Source: Vombatus ursinus
Lineage: Eukaryota; Chordata; Mammalia; Diprotodontia; Vombatidae
Direction: 5' to 3'
Length of the DNA stretch: 64,000 bases
Assembly (NCBI RefSeq): GCF_900497805.2
Contig: NW_020954630.1
Coordinates: 12,424,959-12,488,958, forward strand
Made by a program: the position numbers and the translations under genes. Below are positions 34,435 through 46,837 of the stretch, in pieces. A model generated the notes under the pieces. That model worked only from the letters and a program-made list of their open reading frames with translations, was not told the origin of the DNA and searched no databases. Each line of letters begins with the position of its first letter. Within the stretch, counting starts at the first letter, position 1.

Positions 34435-35205
34435 AAGTGTGGCGAAAGCATCTACAGTGCTGCATGGCTCCAGAAACACTAGTCATACTGCAAACATAAC
34501 ATAATGAATGTAATATCTCAGCTGCAAGGGCCATGCAGAAGAGAAGCATGGGAGGATTTATATGAACTGATGCAAAGAGAAGAAGAACCAGAAAAACAAT
34601 ATATACAATGACTACAAGAATGTAAAGGAACAATGACAAAATAAACAAAACTGAGTACTATGTAATTATAATGACCAACTTCGGCCCTGAAGAAGAGATA
34701 TGAGAACGTACCTCCTTCCCCTCTTTATTCTGTGTAACTGTGGGTATTAGGTGGCACAGTGGATAGAGTGCCCAGCCTGGAGTCAGGAAGACTCATCTTC
34801 CTGAGTTCAAATCTAGCCTCAGACACTTACTAGTTGTGTGACCCTGGGCAAGTCACTTAACCCTGTTTGCCTTAGTTTCCTCATCTATAAAACAAGCTAG
34901 AGAAGGAAATGGCAAACCATTCCAGTATCTTTACCAAGAAAACCCAAAATGGGGTCACAAAGAATCATGTAAGCCTGAAAAATGATTGAACAACAAGAAC
35001 AAAACTGTGGGTGTGGAACACTGCATATTGTTGGACTCCTTTGATACGTGTTGATTTCTTGAACTGCTTTTTTTTTCTCTTTAATTTTTTAAAAGATATT
35101 TTGTTATAAGCAATGTCTCTAGGTTGGGAAGGGTAGACACACTGGGAAATGAAAATGATAGAAAAACAAATGATACTAATTTTAAAAAAGAAAAATAGTG
35201 CTATC
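34435..35205 (+). repeat. L1-type 3' region, split by a SINE
   Basis: 'tatatgaactgatgcaaaga', 'cttcggccctgaagaagaga' to the left and 'gtggaacactgcatattgtt', 'gacacactgggaaatgaaaa' to the right of the SINE at 34746-35002. Both halves follow the order of the tails at 11735 and 36010. Confidence 0.78.
34746..35002 (+). repeat. Marsupial tRNA-headed SINE, with target duplication
   Basis: Near complete: 'ggtggcacagtggatagagt', 'gtgaccctgggcaagtcact', 'gaaggaaatggcaaaccatt', 'aaaatggggtcacaaagaat'. Flanked by the 10-bp direct repeat aactgtgggt at 34736-34745 and 35003-35012. Confidence 0.96.
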
Positions 35206-36005
35206 TGACCAAGTTTTTTTCCCCCTTGAAACTATTTCTTGCTCTGAGTATGTTCAACAATCCCTAAATGGACCACACGAGTTAGTTCAGTGCTTGAGAA
35301 TTGTATTTAATATTTAATAAATATTTGCAATTGGTCATACAATAAAGCCAGTCCATGGTGTCCATAAAATTCTCACTACAGTCTTACTGTGATAATATAA
35401 TAATAATAATGGATGACTCTAAGTTTTTTCTAAAAACAAAGAGTTGGATAACTCCTGTAGATTATACTGCAACATTTTTTTTTTAGCATTTCTAATGCCC
35501 AGTGCATGTTTTGAGGTACTTGTTAGGCATGTTAATGCTAGGCTAATACTAGGAAGATGTCCAGATCTTACTATACTTTAACATTTTATTTTTACATCTA
35601 TTTATAAACTCCATGTGCAGGCTGCACTGACAGACAGCTGGCCGTGTGTTTCCCTAAGATTATAATACTCAAACTGATGAAATCCTTCAGCCTAAACCAT
35701 CTGAGACCGTATCAAGGAGCAATGCCTATCTGGTTTTAAAACCAAGGGCCTGTTTTCCCTTCTTTGGTCCCATCTATTCCATTTCAATTTTCTGTCTCTT
35801 TTAAAAAGGTGGGGAAAGGAATTTAGTACTCCACCAGCTCAGTTTGGAGGTTAAGCCACAGAGAATTTTAAACCCCAAATGGTAGCTGGAAAATTTGTTA
35901 TTCAGTTTGCACTTAAGAAGTGGTTGTTGTTGTTTGGCAGCAGGTGTGGCTTTTTTCATGCACATTGCCATCACACACACATAATTTTCATAGCAGTGTT
36001 TGACA
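35205..36005. other. Intron sequence, nothing recognised
   Basis: AT-rich, with a short aataat run at 35398. No repeat family recognised. Confidence 0.45.
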
Positions 36006-36009
36006 CAAT

Positions 36010-36415
36010 TGCAAAGAAATTGGAAGTAACTTAAAAGTTCAAGAGGAGAGAAATGATTAAATAAGTTGTGGTACTGTAGTATAATGAAATATTAGAAGAC
36101 ACATGTAAATGGATGGAACAATAACAAGAAAACAGTTGAAACTATGAGCTGTAAAATACCAATGCAAAGCTCTGCCCCCAAGAAGAGCGGTGTCTCTCTG
36201 CCATCTTTGCATAGCAGGAGGGCTATGCGTATGGAATGCTGCACACTGTTTAATGTCTGAGCACTGCTCAACTATTTTGTTTTTGTTTATCTCTCTCTTT
36301 TATTCCTTATTATAAAGGGTGGCTCTTTCTGAAGGGGGGCAAAAGAAGGATATACTGGGAAATGAAGGAGATGTAAAAACAAAAGACAGCAGTGCAAATT
36401 AATTTTTTAAAAAAG
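36010..36415 (+). repeat. L1-type 3' tail, forward
   Basis: 'agctctgcccccaagaagag', 'gtatggaatgctgcacactg', 'aaagggtggctctttctgaa' and 'atactgggaaatgaaggaga' followed by A-rich sequence. Confidence 0.72.
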
Positions 36416-37229
36416 GAATTAGGGATGCGACTCAAAATGGTTTGAAATTACAATGTAGTTCACTGCTTTTTGCTGCCTACACCCCTTATTTTTTAAAATT
36501 TAAGAGCATCATGAAAGGATAGTTCCCCTTACATCACTAGTATGGTCCTCAGGACCACGGGAGCTACCAGGAGCCTCCCAAAGTTTCTGCACCATACTCA
36601 AGAAAGCCTCACTCTAGTCCATGCCATCATCATCAACTCTTCAATGACAGTACAGAACAAGGCAAGGGGCGCCTGGAGAACTGCTGGCAGCCCTTCCATT
36701 TTTCATCTTAAAGTAGCCAACCTAGAAGCTTTCAAGGCCAGATGAAAAGAAGTGAAAACATTTTCAAGGTCTTCAGTTTTAGCAAAGGGAAGACAAAGCA
36801 AAAATGACCCTTATAACATGGCAGCAGCCTGAGGAGACTAGAAAGCTTAGCCCTGTTTTTCTTAGTAGGCTGGACACACTTTCTGATGGATTGCATTGTC
36901 TGTTACCAGAGGCAAATCCAGTTAATTGAGTCCGTGACACTAGGTTTCAGACAGAAACTCACAACCAGGGGCCACTTGTTTCATGCATACAATGCCACCC
37001 AGGTGAAACAGGTGAATCTCTATTCCCTTATTGTGGCTTATTAAGGTAGGTTGAAACTATAAAGCATTAACCTGCTGCTTTTGGTTGTTAACATTTAAAA
37101 AGGGAGGGCACAGGTTAGCTTTTCCCCCCAAAGAATAAAAAAGGAAGTGAGATAAGAAAGAGAATAAAAAAGTGGCACTGAGGGGTTAGAGGCGAAGCAG
37201 ATCAGAGCCCCTCAGACTCAGAGTGGGAG

Positions 37230-37520
37230 CGCCAGCTAATGTCTCACCTCAGCATCTTAGAATTCTCTGCTCCCTCAAGGCCGAGGGCCACCTCCTACAT
37301 GCCACCTTTCTGCCCTACCCCACCCCCAGCTATTAGCACTCCCTTCAAGAAAATAGATTCTTTCGTATTTGTTTATATTTTGTACTCACTTATCTGTTCA
37401 TGTGTCTTCCTCCAGGAAAACGTAAGCTTCTTGAGGGCAATGGCTGATCTCTATATTCTCAAAAGCCAGCACAGAATGAGGCACATAGTAGGTGCTTCAT
37501 GAACGCTTGCTAAATTGAAT
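37230..37520 (+). repeat. L2 LINE 3' end, forward
   Basis: 'acgtaagcttcttgagggca', 'gaggcacatagtaggtgctt'; upstream part matches more loosely. Confidence 0.8.
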
Positions 37521-37539
37521 CAAATTTCTGGTACCTTTG

Positions 37540-38130
37540 GCCCCTCTCATTCATGAAATCCTACTGATTGGATCAATGACAAATTCATGATATCTAAATG
37601 GTCATTTACTCTTATTTTCATGATCTCTCTAATGGTTGTTTCCTTTTGGTCAATCTCAGTGAGCCCTTTCTATTCTAAGGGGAAAAAAATTCTTTTTAAA
37701 AGCCCAAGTATTCACTCTACCCTGGTACCTCTTCAAACTCACATCCTCACCCCTTTCACTGACAAACTTCCAGAAAGAGTGGTTTGCACTTGCTGCCCCA
37801 TTTCTTCAAGACTTAATCCTTGAACCCTGTACAATCTGGCTTCCATTCCCACCACTCTACTGAAACTGCTATCTCCTAGGTCACCCCTGTTCTCCTAATT
37901 GCTGAATTTAATGCCTTTTTTTTTTACATCTTTTATCTTCCATTGCCTTTCTGTGACATCTGCCACCATCTTCTCTTTGTGGATACCTTTTCAGTTTCTG
38001 TGACAATGCTTTCTCCTGGTTCTCTTCCTGTCTGCCCAGACTGATTTGCCCAGTTGTACACCTTGTCCTAGAACCCAAGTCTGCCAGCTCTCGGTCTAGT
38101 GTTATTCCATTATTTTCCACTAGATCAAAC
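37540..38130 (+). repeat. L2-type LINE ORF2 fragment, forward
   Basis: Pyrimidine-rich with 'aaacttccagaaagagtggt', 'cttccattcccaccactcta' and 'tttctgtgacatctgccacc', in the order seen in the L2 at 43800-44000. Confidence 0.68.
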
Positions 38131-38137
38131 AAGCCAT

Positions 38138-38330
38138 GCGAAGCACTTTGCAAACCTTAAGGTGCCATATAAATACGAGCTGATATTCTTATTTTTTAAC
38201 CTGCAGACTAGATGAAAGCAAGATGAAGTCACATAAGATTTATGAGACTTGTTAGGAAAGAACCTTGAATGAAAAACTCCATAAATGCTACGAAGAGCTT
38301 TGCCAAAAAAAAAAAAAAAAAAAAAAAGGA
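38138..38330 (+). repeat. SINE 3' end, then poly(A)
   Basis: 'cgaagcactttgcaaacctt' and 'aaggtgccatataaatacga' are a SINE 3' end. A run of 23 A lies at 38305-38327, about 110 bp farther on. Confidence 0.7.
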
Positions 38331-39280
38331 GGGCACAGGGTATGATAGCATTGCGTAGCTTCCTAGTTAGTATTCCACATAATGGATGGAAGATGCTTTG
38401 GATTAAGACAGAAAGGCAGGAATACGAGCAAGAAAAGTGGAAGTTATGTCTGGGACAAACTCTTGCCTCATACAAGTTCACCTAAGATGTGATCACAGTC
38501 ACACTGGCATCCCGTCATCTACTATTTCCATCAGCTCTTTTTGTAACACCAACAACTATAATGTATTGAGACAACGCTCTGCAGAGATATTTGCTTATTC
38601 CCTTCCACTGACTATAACCTGGCTCAGAGGCTTTTTGCCAGTTACCTGGGAAACAGGTAGAAAGACTATGGCTGTGTTACTCTGACTTCTTAAGTCCCAC
38701 TCTCAGTACATGGAAAATAACAAGAATGCACAGATATAGCATGAAATACTTAAAGAATAAAAGTCAGATTCACTAAAGGGACTGCAACAGGTGATGTGTT
38801 TAGCTACTTAGCAGAATTTGTTTTCATCCTGTGTTACTTCATTTCCTCTTTGTTAGCATGTGTGCAACAAAGTGAATTCCATTTTATTTAGTGGGTCTGT
38901 GGGCTCAGACCGACTGCTTGACAATGACAGAGGTAATCACATCCCCAAGTGTGTTGCACCCTCATCTCTAGAGGAGAATCATGCAATTGAAGGAACCCTG
39001 AAACTACCCAGGCAGCTCTCAATTATGGGCTCACAGAGAACATATCCTAGACTCCCTCCATGACTGGCAATTTAATGATAAACTGTCTTTTACAGTTTTC
39101 TTTCTTGTGCTAAATCTTGTCTCCCAGACAACACTGTAAGATTTTTTTTCTTCTCTCCCCGACTGTGTCCCTTATAGTACACAATCAATAACTGTTGTTC
39201 AGTAACTATTTGTTGAAAGACATCTTGATTATTCGCCATTTGGCTGGCTCTCTTTTTTACTCTTTCTTTTTTCTCCTCCC
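38330..39280. other. Intron sequence, nothing recognised
   Basis: Short open frames on the plus strand have no family resemblance. Confidence 0.45.
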
Positions 39281-39292
39281 TTGTTGACACCA

Positions 39293-39564
39293 GGGGGACA
39301 CAGGTGGCACAGCAAATAAAGTGCCAGGCCTGGAGTTGGGACGATTCATCTTCTTGAATTCAAAAACTGGCCTCAGACACTTACTAGCTGTGTCACCCTG
39401 GGCAAGTCATTTAACCTTTTTTGCCTCAGTTTCCTCATCTGTAAAATGAGCTGGAAAAGGAAATGGCAAACCACTTCAGTATCTCTGCCAAGAAAACCCC
39501 AAATGGGGTCATGAAGACTCTGAAGAATCAGACATGACTGAAAAACGATTGAATAACAAAACAA
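39293..39564 (+). repeat. Marsupial tRNA-headed SINE, with target duplication
   Basis: 'acaggtggcacagcaaataa', 'gtcaccctgggcaagtcatt', 'aaaaggaaatggcaaaccac', 'aaatggggtcatgaagactc', ending 'gaataacaaaac'. Flanking gttgacacca (39283-39292) and gtcgacacca (39565-39574) are a likely target duplication with one difference. Confidence 0.94.
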
Positions 39565-39824
39565 GTCGACACCAACACACTCTAAGCCAACTTTCATTTC
39601 CCTCTGGGAGTCTAATGAATGGAAATCTGAATTACAATAAGCTCTCAATTACTCACTTTGTAAATTACCCATGACCAACTATTCATCCAAGGTTGGTCTC
39701 CCCTTGGATGCTGAGAAGTTAACTCCTCCTCCCATAAGTTAGTATGAGCTTGTGACTTCATTGATACGGGAAAATACTGGTGAGGAAACTTTCTCTACAG
39801 ATCAGCAGCCATTGGGAAACTGGT

Positions 39825-39960
39825 AGAATGTGTCGGAAAACAGGACCTGAACTCACGTCTTCAGGACTCCAAGGCTGGCTCTTTTCCCACTATACCACAT
39901 TGCTTCTCTTCTATTTTTTTTCTTTTCTTCTTTTTTCTTTTTTTTTTCTCTTCTATTTTT
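39825..39960 (-). repeat. Reverse SINE head, then T/C-rich run
   Basis: 'gacctgaactcacgtcttca', 'cccactataccacattgctt', followed by a ttttct-rich stretch at 39908-39960. Confidence 0.65.
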
Positions 39961-39984
39961 AAGGGCAACAAATTATTTTTGTTT

Positions 39985-40472
39985 GCCAAGACAAAACAAA
40001 ATATGGTTTTCAAAGCCCTTTACTACCTGGCCCCCTCTTACCTTTCTGGTCTTCTTATACTTTACTTCCCTCCATGTCCACTGTGACCCAGTGAGACTGA
40101 CCTCCTCATTGTTCCTTGAATGAGAAGCTCTATCTCCCAGCTGTGAGTATTTTCGCTGATTGTCCTCCAGATCTGGAATTCTCTGTCTCTGCCTCTTGGC
40201 TTTCCTGGTTTTCTTCAAGTCCCAGGTAAAAACCCACCTACTATAAGGAGCCCTCACTGATTCCCCCTTAATGCTAGTGCATTCTCTCTCTGCTAATTAT
40301 TTCCGATTTGTCCTAAATAAATCTTGTTTGTATAGAGTTATTTACAGGCTACCTCCCACATTAGACTTTGAGCTCCTTGGGAGCAAGGACTGTCTTTTGC
40401 TTTGTATCTCCAAGCCTTAGCACAGTGCCTGGCACATAATATTTGTTTAATAAACACTTACTGACTAATAGG
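39985..40472 (+). repeat. L2 LINE 3' end, forward, long
   Basis: 'tttcaaagccctttactacc', 'tggccccctcttacctttct', 'gatctggaattctctgtctc', 'gactttgagctccttgggag' and 'agcacagtgcctggcacata'. The best L2 3' UTR in the window. Confidence 0.93.
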
Positions 40473-40474
40473 AA

Positions 40475-41655
40475 AGTAAAACTGCTCCAAATATACACAT
40501 AACCAAATCACTTCACACATACTGCACTGTAAGACCAAAGAAAGGATTATTGGTTTGCCTAATCTCCAGCTCTCCTTTATTATTATATCATGTTATTATA
40601 ATTAGGTGCTGACTGTAAAATTGTACCTCACTTTATATAGTGACTATGTCCCTAAAAATTAAATGCATACTGAATTTTTGTAAATATATTCATATTTTCT
40701 CACTGATTTACATGGAGGTATCAAATGTTGCATCATTATTGGGGATATTCTTTTCCAGTTAACCATCAGTCTAAATTATTCCAGCCCTCTGTCTCTCTTG
40801 TTAAGAAAGGTCAGTCTGCAAACCAACAGTTAACATCTCTAGAAGAGATATTATTGGAAAGGGCTCTTCCAGTGAATCTTTTGTGAAGTAGAATCGTTTA
40901 GTCATGCAAATCATCTCCCTTAATTTCTCTCCTCTGTAAACTGGGCTTTCTTATGTCAGTTTTTCTTCTTGTATGATCTTATTAGCCGAAATAAAATATA
41001 GCTAGGAAGGAAAATTGCTGCACTGGTGAAAGCAAGTTATAGGAAACATTCAAGACCCAAACAAAAATAATGACTGAATTTTTCACATACTCCTTTCCCC
41101 TCATTAGTATGGATAACCAAGAGCTATCTGGGTATTTGGCATCTGGGATAATTGATAACTGAAGCTATTTAAGTGACAATGATGATTTAATGTTTGGGGG
41201 GGTGTTTCTATTTTTATGTACGGTCAATAGGACTCTATCTTTTCCTCATCCTGAGAATAATAAAACCTTAGCCACCTCCTTCCCAAAGCACTTCAAAAGC
41301 TACCTCCATGCTAGACCATTAGGAAGAAGGCAGTGATGGTAGGGTGACTTATGACCAAGGACACTGAGAATACTGTTAGACTTAGTAAAAGCACCCTGGG
41401 AGATTTAATGCCCATGCTGAGAGAAAATATGCTTATCACAGACCAGGTCTCTCTTTGATGTGTTATCAAGCTGTTCTGCTGCTCCAAAAATCAGCATTTT
41501 TCAAAATGCGTTCAGTGCAGTATTCCAGAGGGCAGAGTTGAAGACAGCATAACAACTTCACGTAAAATGCTTGGATTTGACTGGGCCTAAAGTATTCAAC
41601 ATTTACTTCCTTCCCCCTTCCCCTCAAATTAATGGACAGCAGATGTCAGAAAGTA
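40475..41655. other. Intron sequence, nothing recognised
   Basis: About 1.2 kb, AT-rich, with no repeat head, exon or simple repeat that I recognise. Confidence 0.45.
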
Positions 41656-41659
41656 AACT

Positions 41660-42430
41660 GTTTGACAACTTTGTACAAAAAACCAAAGCATTTATAAGAA
41701 GAAAAGTTATTCTCCACTAGAAAGATAAGTGGTCAGAGGTAATGAACATGTATTTTTTTTCTCATAAAGAAATGTAAACTATCAATGACTATATGAAAGA
41801 AAGCTTCAAATCATTAATAATAAAAAATAAAACAATTTTAAAGGTAGAGTTTTCATCTCACACCCACCAGATGGGGAAAGATGACAGAAGATGAAAATGA
41901 TAAATGTTAGAAGAGCTGGGTGAAGATAAATACTGTTGGTGCAGCTGGGTGGTGGTTCAACAATTCTGGAAAACCATTTAGAATTATACTAAAAAGTCGC
42001 TAACATGGGCATATTCTCTGATCCAGCAACACCACTACTAGGCATATATCTCCAAGGAGTTTAAAGAGAATAGGAAGGTCTCATATGTATTATACAAACA
42101 TACACACACACATCAGTATTTTTTTTTCTAGTAGCAAAGACTGGAACAAAAATGAGACGCCCATCAATGGAGGAATGGATAAAAAAAATTGTGGTGTAAG
42201 AATGAAATGGAATATTATTGTGCCATAATAAACTGAAAATATAAAGAATTCAGAGAAACTAGGGAAAGGCTCTTTGAACCGATGGCACATCAAAGTAACA
42301 TAACCAGGGAAACAGTTAACATAATAACCACAATAACATAATGAAAGCAACATTCATTTCCTCAGAAAAGGAAGGACATTGAAGAAAGCTGTTAAAATGC
42401 ATAGAAGAGAAGGAAGATCAGTAGGAAATA
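41660..42430 (+). repeat. L1 3' part (end of ORF2 and 3' UTR), forward
   Basis: 'tctcacacccaccagatggg', 'ctggaaaaccatttagaatt', 'ctgatccagcaacaccacta', 'agtagcaaagactggaacaa', 'catcaatggaggaatggata' and 'gaatggaatattattgtgcc' follow the order of the mammalian L1 ORF2 end. No open frame remains. Confidence 0.9.
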
Positions 42431-42831
42431 CAGATAGTTAGGACAGCTCTGATAATAACATGTTGAATTTGTTGTGAAAGAGAAGAAGCAAGTTGTATGT
42501 GGCACAAATTAATTCACAGCTACTTGTGATTATTCTTTTTTCTGCTTTGCTTTGTGTATGGCAATGCTTGGGCATTATGCAAGTCTTCAGATTCCCTATA
42601 TTGGATAATAATGACTCAGCAATACAACATTTTGCTAACTCTGAAATCAACCCCACCTGGTAACCATAGCCAAGTCTCCTGCCATTACTTGGTCCTGAAA
42701 ATGATGAATCTCATTTTCTAGTCTACAAGCAGAGCATTAACACTGATATGATTTGGGGGCTTACGGTTGAGTTAGCTACTTCATCGTGGTTGCTCTACAA
42801 GCTGTCTGCTTTAATTAATGTAACCCAATAC

Positions 42832-42946
42832 CTTCGGATGGCCACAGTGAGAGCCTCTGGTGAGCTAGCACAGGGACAAATGACCTCCTGTCGTAAGCCT
42901 TTACTTTGGAAGACATTGAGAAATGCATCACAAGAAGAAATAGACC
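42832..42946 (-). CDS. DIP2C: DIP2C coding exon 7 of window
   Basis: 115 bp, found by reading the minus strand because no long open frame marks it. Two bases complete the tryptophan of the family's NPWSISSCD segment; it then encodes SISSCDAFLNVFQSKGLRQ and EVICPCASSPEALTVAIR, carrying two bases out. The acceptor is ttccactccag and the donor gtattggg. The donor is followed by an unusual sequence, and the intron after it is the longest in the window at 25.9 kb. Confidence 0.94.
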
Positions 42947-43429
42947 CTGGAGTGGAAAATTCAGAGAAAGAAAAAAAAATCAGACCACTGAAGTAACATG
43001 ATTTATATATTAAAATATATCATGATATAGGATTTTAAGATGGTGAGACTGAGGTACAAAAGGAATTAGATAAGGAAAAAAATTCCTCCTCTCATAACAT
43101 TGTACTATGTATTTGACAGTAAGAAATAAAATCTTTTCAAAATTCAACAGTAAAAGGGACCATGACTCATGGACTGAAAAGTAGACTGTTTCCATCTATA
43201 TCCTCATCATATTTTTTTTTTTTACTGTTTGATATTTTCATTTTTTGTCAAGAAATTGGTCTGGCAATTTTAATAAGCACATTGAAAGGGAGGAGGAGAT
43301 CTGAACCAAGGCCTCTTCAAAATGAAATGGAGAAAATATTCCTTAAAATGTTTATTGATATAGGTTTTATTACATGAGTTTTATTTACATGAAAAGCATC
43401 TTACAGCTTAGTACTTATAGCTTAGTTTT

Positions 43430-45115
43430 CCTTTGGAATGTTTGAGGCCATCTCATATGTAACTCTCAGACTCTCTGCCTACACACCTCTAAATCTCTCA
43501 ATGCCTCCTCCTCTCTTTTCCTCATTCCCTCCAATGTGAGAGGAAAAGACAGCCCTCCTTCTTGCTGAAGCTCATGCCTCTCCCTCTCCCCAAAGTGCCA
43601 TTCTTTTCTGCTCCTCTATGATCCTACCTCAACAATCAGACCTGCTCTCTCATGAATCTTCATTTTCTCCCTGCCAACAAGCTCTTTTTAACATCATCTA
43701 AAAAGTTGCTCCATTTTTCTCTACATTTCACACAAACCAACCAAACACAAACCCTTTCTTCAACTCTAAAATTTGACCTAGGCTACTGTCATCTCCCTCC
43801 TTAAGTGACCAGCTTCTGGAAAGAACAGAAGTTTGTACTCACAGCTTCCACTTCACCATCAGTCATGCATCCGTGCAATGTGATTTCTGTCTCCACCACT
43901 CTAGAAAGAGTTCCTTACAAGGTCACAAATGATCTTATCACTAAAGCCAAAGGCTTTGGTTGTGGTTTTTTTTTTCCTTCCTGATCTCATTCTCATTCTC
44001 CTAGCAGCATTTTGCATGGTTGTTTACTTCCTTCTTCCTTATATTATCTCTACCCTTGCACAACATGACAGTCTTGTGGTTTTCCTCCCATTTTTCTGAC
44101 CATTCCTTCTCTGACTTCTTTTCTGATTTATCAGTCTCTCCCTTCCCTGAAACATGTCGTCCAGGGTTTTATCCTTAGCCATCTTCTCTCTAGATACTGT
44201 CTCCCTGGGTGATTATAGTCACTCCGATGTCTTACATTTTTACTTCTATGCAGATGATTTCTGTATCTATATCTCTACCTTTAATCTTTCTCCAGAGCTC
44301 CAATTCTACATTTTCATCTGCCTGCTGGATATCCTAGGGACATCTCAAAGTAACATATCTGAAATTCCTCAATGTCCCCATTAAACTTTCACTTCTTTAT
44401 TTTTGTTGATGTTGATTTTGTTGACCATCATCACCTAGTCAGCTAAAATCATAACCATGAAGTGATCTTTGTCTCTTCCTTCTTCCCCCACCCTTTAATC
44501 CAATTAGTTGCCAAGTCTTGTAACTTGTACCTTACAAATACCATATCTTACATTTATGCCCTCTTTCCTACTCCCACTGTGACCATCCTAGTTCAAGTGC
44601 TTATCTTATTATCTACACTAGCTTGATAATTTCTAAGTGGTATTGTTGCCTCCAGACTACTCTCCAATCAAACTCTTCCTGCTACCCAAATAATCTTAAT
44701 ATATTCCTTTGATTATATTACCCCTCTACTCAAAAATCCTGAAAAAATCCCTACTGCTTACCTATTAATACATAAACCTCCAAGCCCAGCATTCAAGCCC
44801 TCCATAATCTGCTTTTATTCTTCTTGTTCCAGCCTTTTTTTCATACCATTTAAATTCATATACTTTCCATGTCAGCCAAACTGAATTATTCTCCACACGT
44901 TTCCCTATTTCTGTGTAGCCCCCTTCTGTCTCTTTGCCTTCTTTGTTCAGAATGGGTTCAGTGTCCATAATGGACTCTTCATCTCTACCACCTCCATCTT
45001 CTGAAGCCCTTCCCTTCCTCTAAGGCCCAACTAAGACACTATCACCTCCATTAAGTCATTCCTTAGCTCCATAACTGAAAGTGATCTTTTCTCCCTCAAA
45101 TTTCTCATAGCAGGT
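43430..45115 (+). repeat. L2-type LINE, ORF2 to 3' region, about 1.7 kb
   Basis: The longest L2 copy in the window. One frame at 44154-44384 holds FYADDFCIYISTFNLSPELQ, the catalytic YADD box of the reverse transcriptase, though no long frame is intact. Later 'cattcaagccctccataatc' and 'aagcccttcccttcctctaa' match the end of the coding region. It stops before the terminal 'agcacagtgcctgg' block. Confidence 0.88.
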
Positions 45116-45548
45116 TGCTTAGACATTTTTCTTACCCTCTCCAGTCCCCTTTATGTGATCATTCACAATTAATAACGCCATGCCCTGTGCCTCATTCCAT
45201 TTAAGAGTCTTGAAAGCATTTGTATCTTGTATAAAAGTAAAAGCATAACACTTTGTTTTAATTTTTATATGTTGTTTCCAAAGCAGAAAAAATTTTGGTT
45301 TATTATAGCTTATGTTACAGAGACTAAGTTTGACGCAAGATTTGCTCAAGAAAAAATTAAAAAAAAAACAACTTGCATCCCAAGAAACTTGCAATCAACT
45401 TGTCTTGTTAGTATTTGGAAGTTTTGCTTCTTAACCAGATATGGACTAAAAATACAAAACAACACTGAGAGTGGCATTGCCCATAGAATGTGAGGATCTC
45501 TACTGGAGGTTTTGTTCCTGAAGGAAGAATTTTGAAGACATTACTTAC

Positions 45549-45668
45549 AGGGGTTTGCTCCATCAGCAACTATCAGCATACGAAGAGAAGAGAGGTTGAT
45601 ATCTCTTTGATCGCGATGTGCGACTAGTGCCCAATGCATGTCCCTGGATTTGACACAAGCCACTTTGG
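45549..45668 (-). CDS. DIP2C: DIP2C coding exon 6 of window
   Basis: 120 bp. Two bases complete an alanine codon, 39 codons follow, and one base is carried to exon 7. It encodes KVACVKSRDMHWALVAHRDQ then RDINLSSLRMLIVADGANP. The LIVADGANP segment matches the conserved region of the family in the core of the adenylate-forming domain. The acceptor follows a run of T (ttttttttcag) and the donor is gtaagtaa. Confidence 0.95.
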
Positions 45669-45864
45669 CTGAAAAAAAAATGTTAATGAGAAAGTAGGAA
45701 GCTGCCCTGGATCAGGCTACATGTTCCAAGAATAGAAAGGCAAGGAATGGGGCATTATGACTAACTGTATAATAGTAATTATTGACTGCACAGAAATTCT
45801 GTGGAAATCAAACTGACGTCTCCTCGTAAAATCTCTGATTGAACTGAGGGTCTCAGGTCCTTAC

Positions 45865-45958
45865 CTTTGTATTGGCAGACCTTCTGTATCCAGGAAAGGG
45901 GGTTCACTTTCATTAAGGAATATGGGATACTGATTACATGCATCATATTCATGACACT
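45865..45958 (-). CDS. DIP2C: DIP2C coding exon 5 of window
   Basis: 94 bp, phase 0 in, one base out. It encodes SVMNMMHVISIPYSLMKVNP and then LSWIQKVCQYK. This matches the DIP2 segment whose hydrophobic, methionine-rich strand and turn lie in the middle of the first FAAL-like domain. The acceptor is tttattccag and the donor gtaaggac. The intron to exon 6 is only 196 bp, so exons 5 and 6 form a tight pair inside a repeat-rich region. Confidence 0.95.
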
Positions 45959-46129
45959 CTGGAATAAAAATGAAACAAATTCACACGAAATGCACACACG
46001 TTGTCTTCAAAACTTTAACAATCAGAGAAGACCCCACCAAATTGGCATGATAAACATGCCAGGACTTTGTAGGAAGAACAACTTAAGCACCTGGTGAGAA
46101 ATTTACCTTGTAGTGGGTTCCCAAACTAC

Positions 46130-46375
46130 TAGGGCTTACAGCTGGAAGGAACCTTAGAGATCAATTAATTCAATCCCCTTAATTTATAAATGAGGACATT
46201 GGGTTCTCTAAAGTGCTGATGGAAATCTCATTCAGGGTTTCTTTCTCTGATCCTGGCTATTACAAGTTTGCAACAATCTTCAACACAAGGGCTTGTAAAG
46301 GTCAACAACACAGGTAGTAGAGCCAGAATATGAACCTAGGTCCTTTGACTCTATATTCTGTGCTCTTTGACTCTG
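46130..46375 (-). repeat. MIR-like SINE, reverse
   Basis: 'agctggaaggaaccttagag', 'ttataaatgaggacattggg', 'gaacctaggtcctttgactc'. Confidence 0.7.
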
Positions 46376-46837
46376 CTACACTCAAGTTTTTTGAGCCTCA
46401 AGGCGTCCCCAGAGTAAACATCTTGTTGATTCCTCTAGAGGCCCTGAGATCATCCGTGAACATCTTTTTGTTAATCCCTTTGGATACTATTGTAACTGAA
46501 AAAGACTGCCAAAAGGTAATCTGGTCTTTTATGCCTCGGGTCTAACTCAAATTCCTCTTGATGACATTTAAGCCCCATTTTTTCCTCCTTTAGGAGAGGA
46601 GGTCATCATCCTTTTTATAATATAGCCTTTCACATACTTGAAGCTTGATCTCCTCTACCTTTATCTAATAAGCTCTATTTCTCAACCCCCTAAGCATTCT
46701 GGCATTATGCCTTTAATTAAATATAACCTTAAGGAGTGGAGAAGGAGTGGGAGATTTGCTTTAATCATCCAAAGAATTCTTCAGTCTTCCCATATGCTGT
46801 GTCAGAGGATGTGTGACCTTACATATAGTGTGAAGGG

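Noticed and set aside
44154-44384. YADD-containing frame as a host gene
   Set aside because: It is the reverse transcriptase remnant of an L2 LINE with no intact flanking frame.
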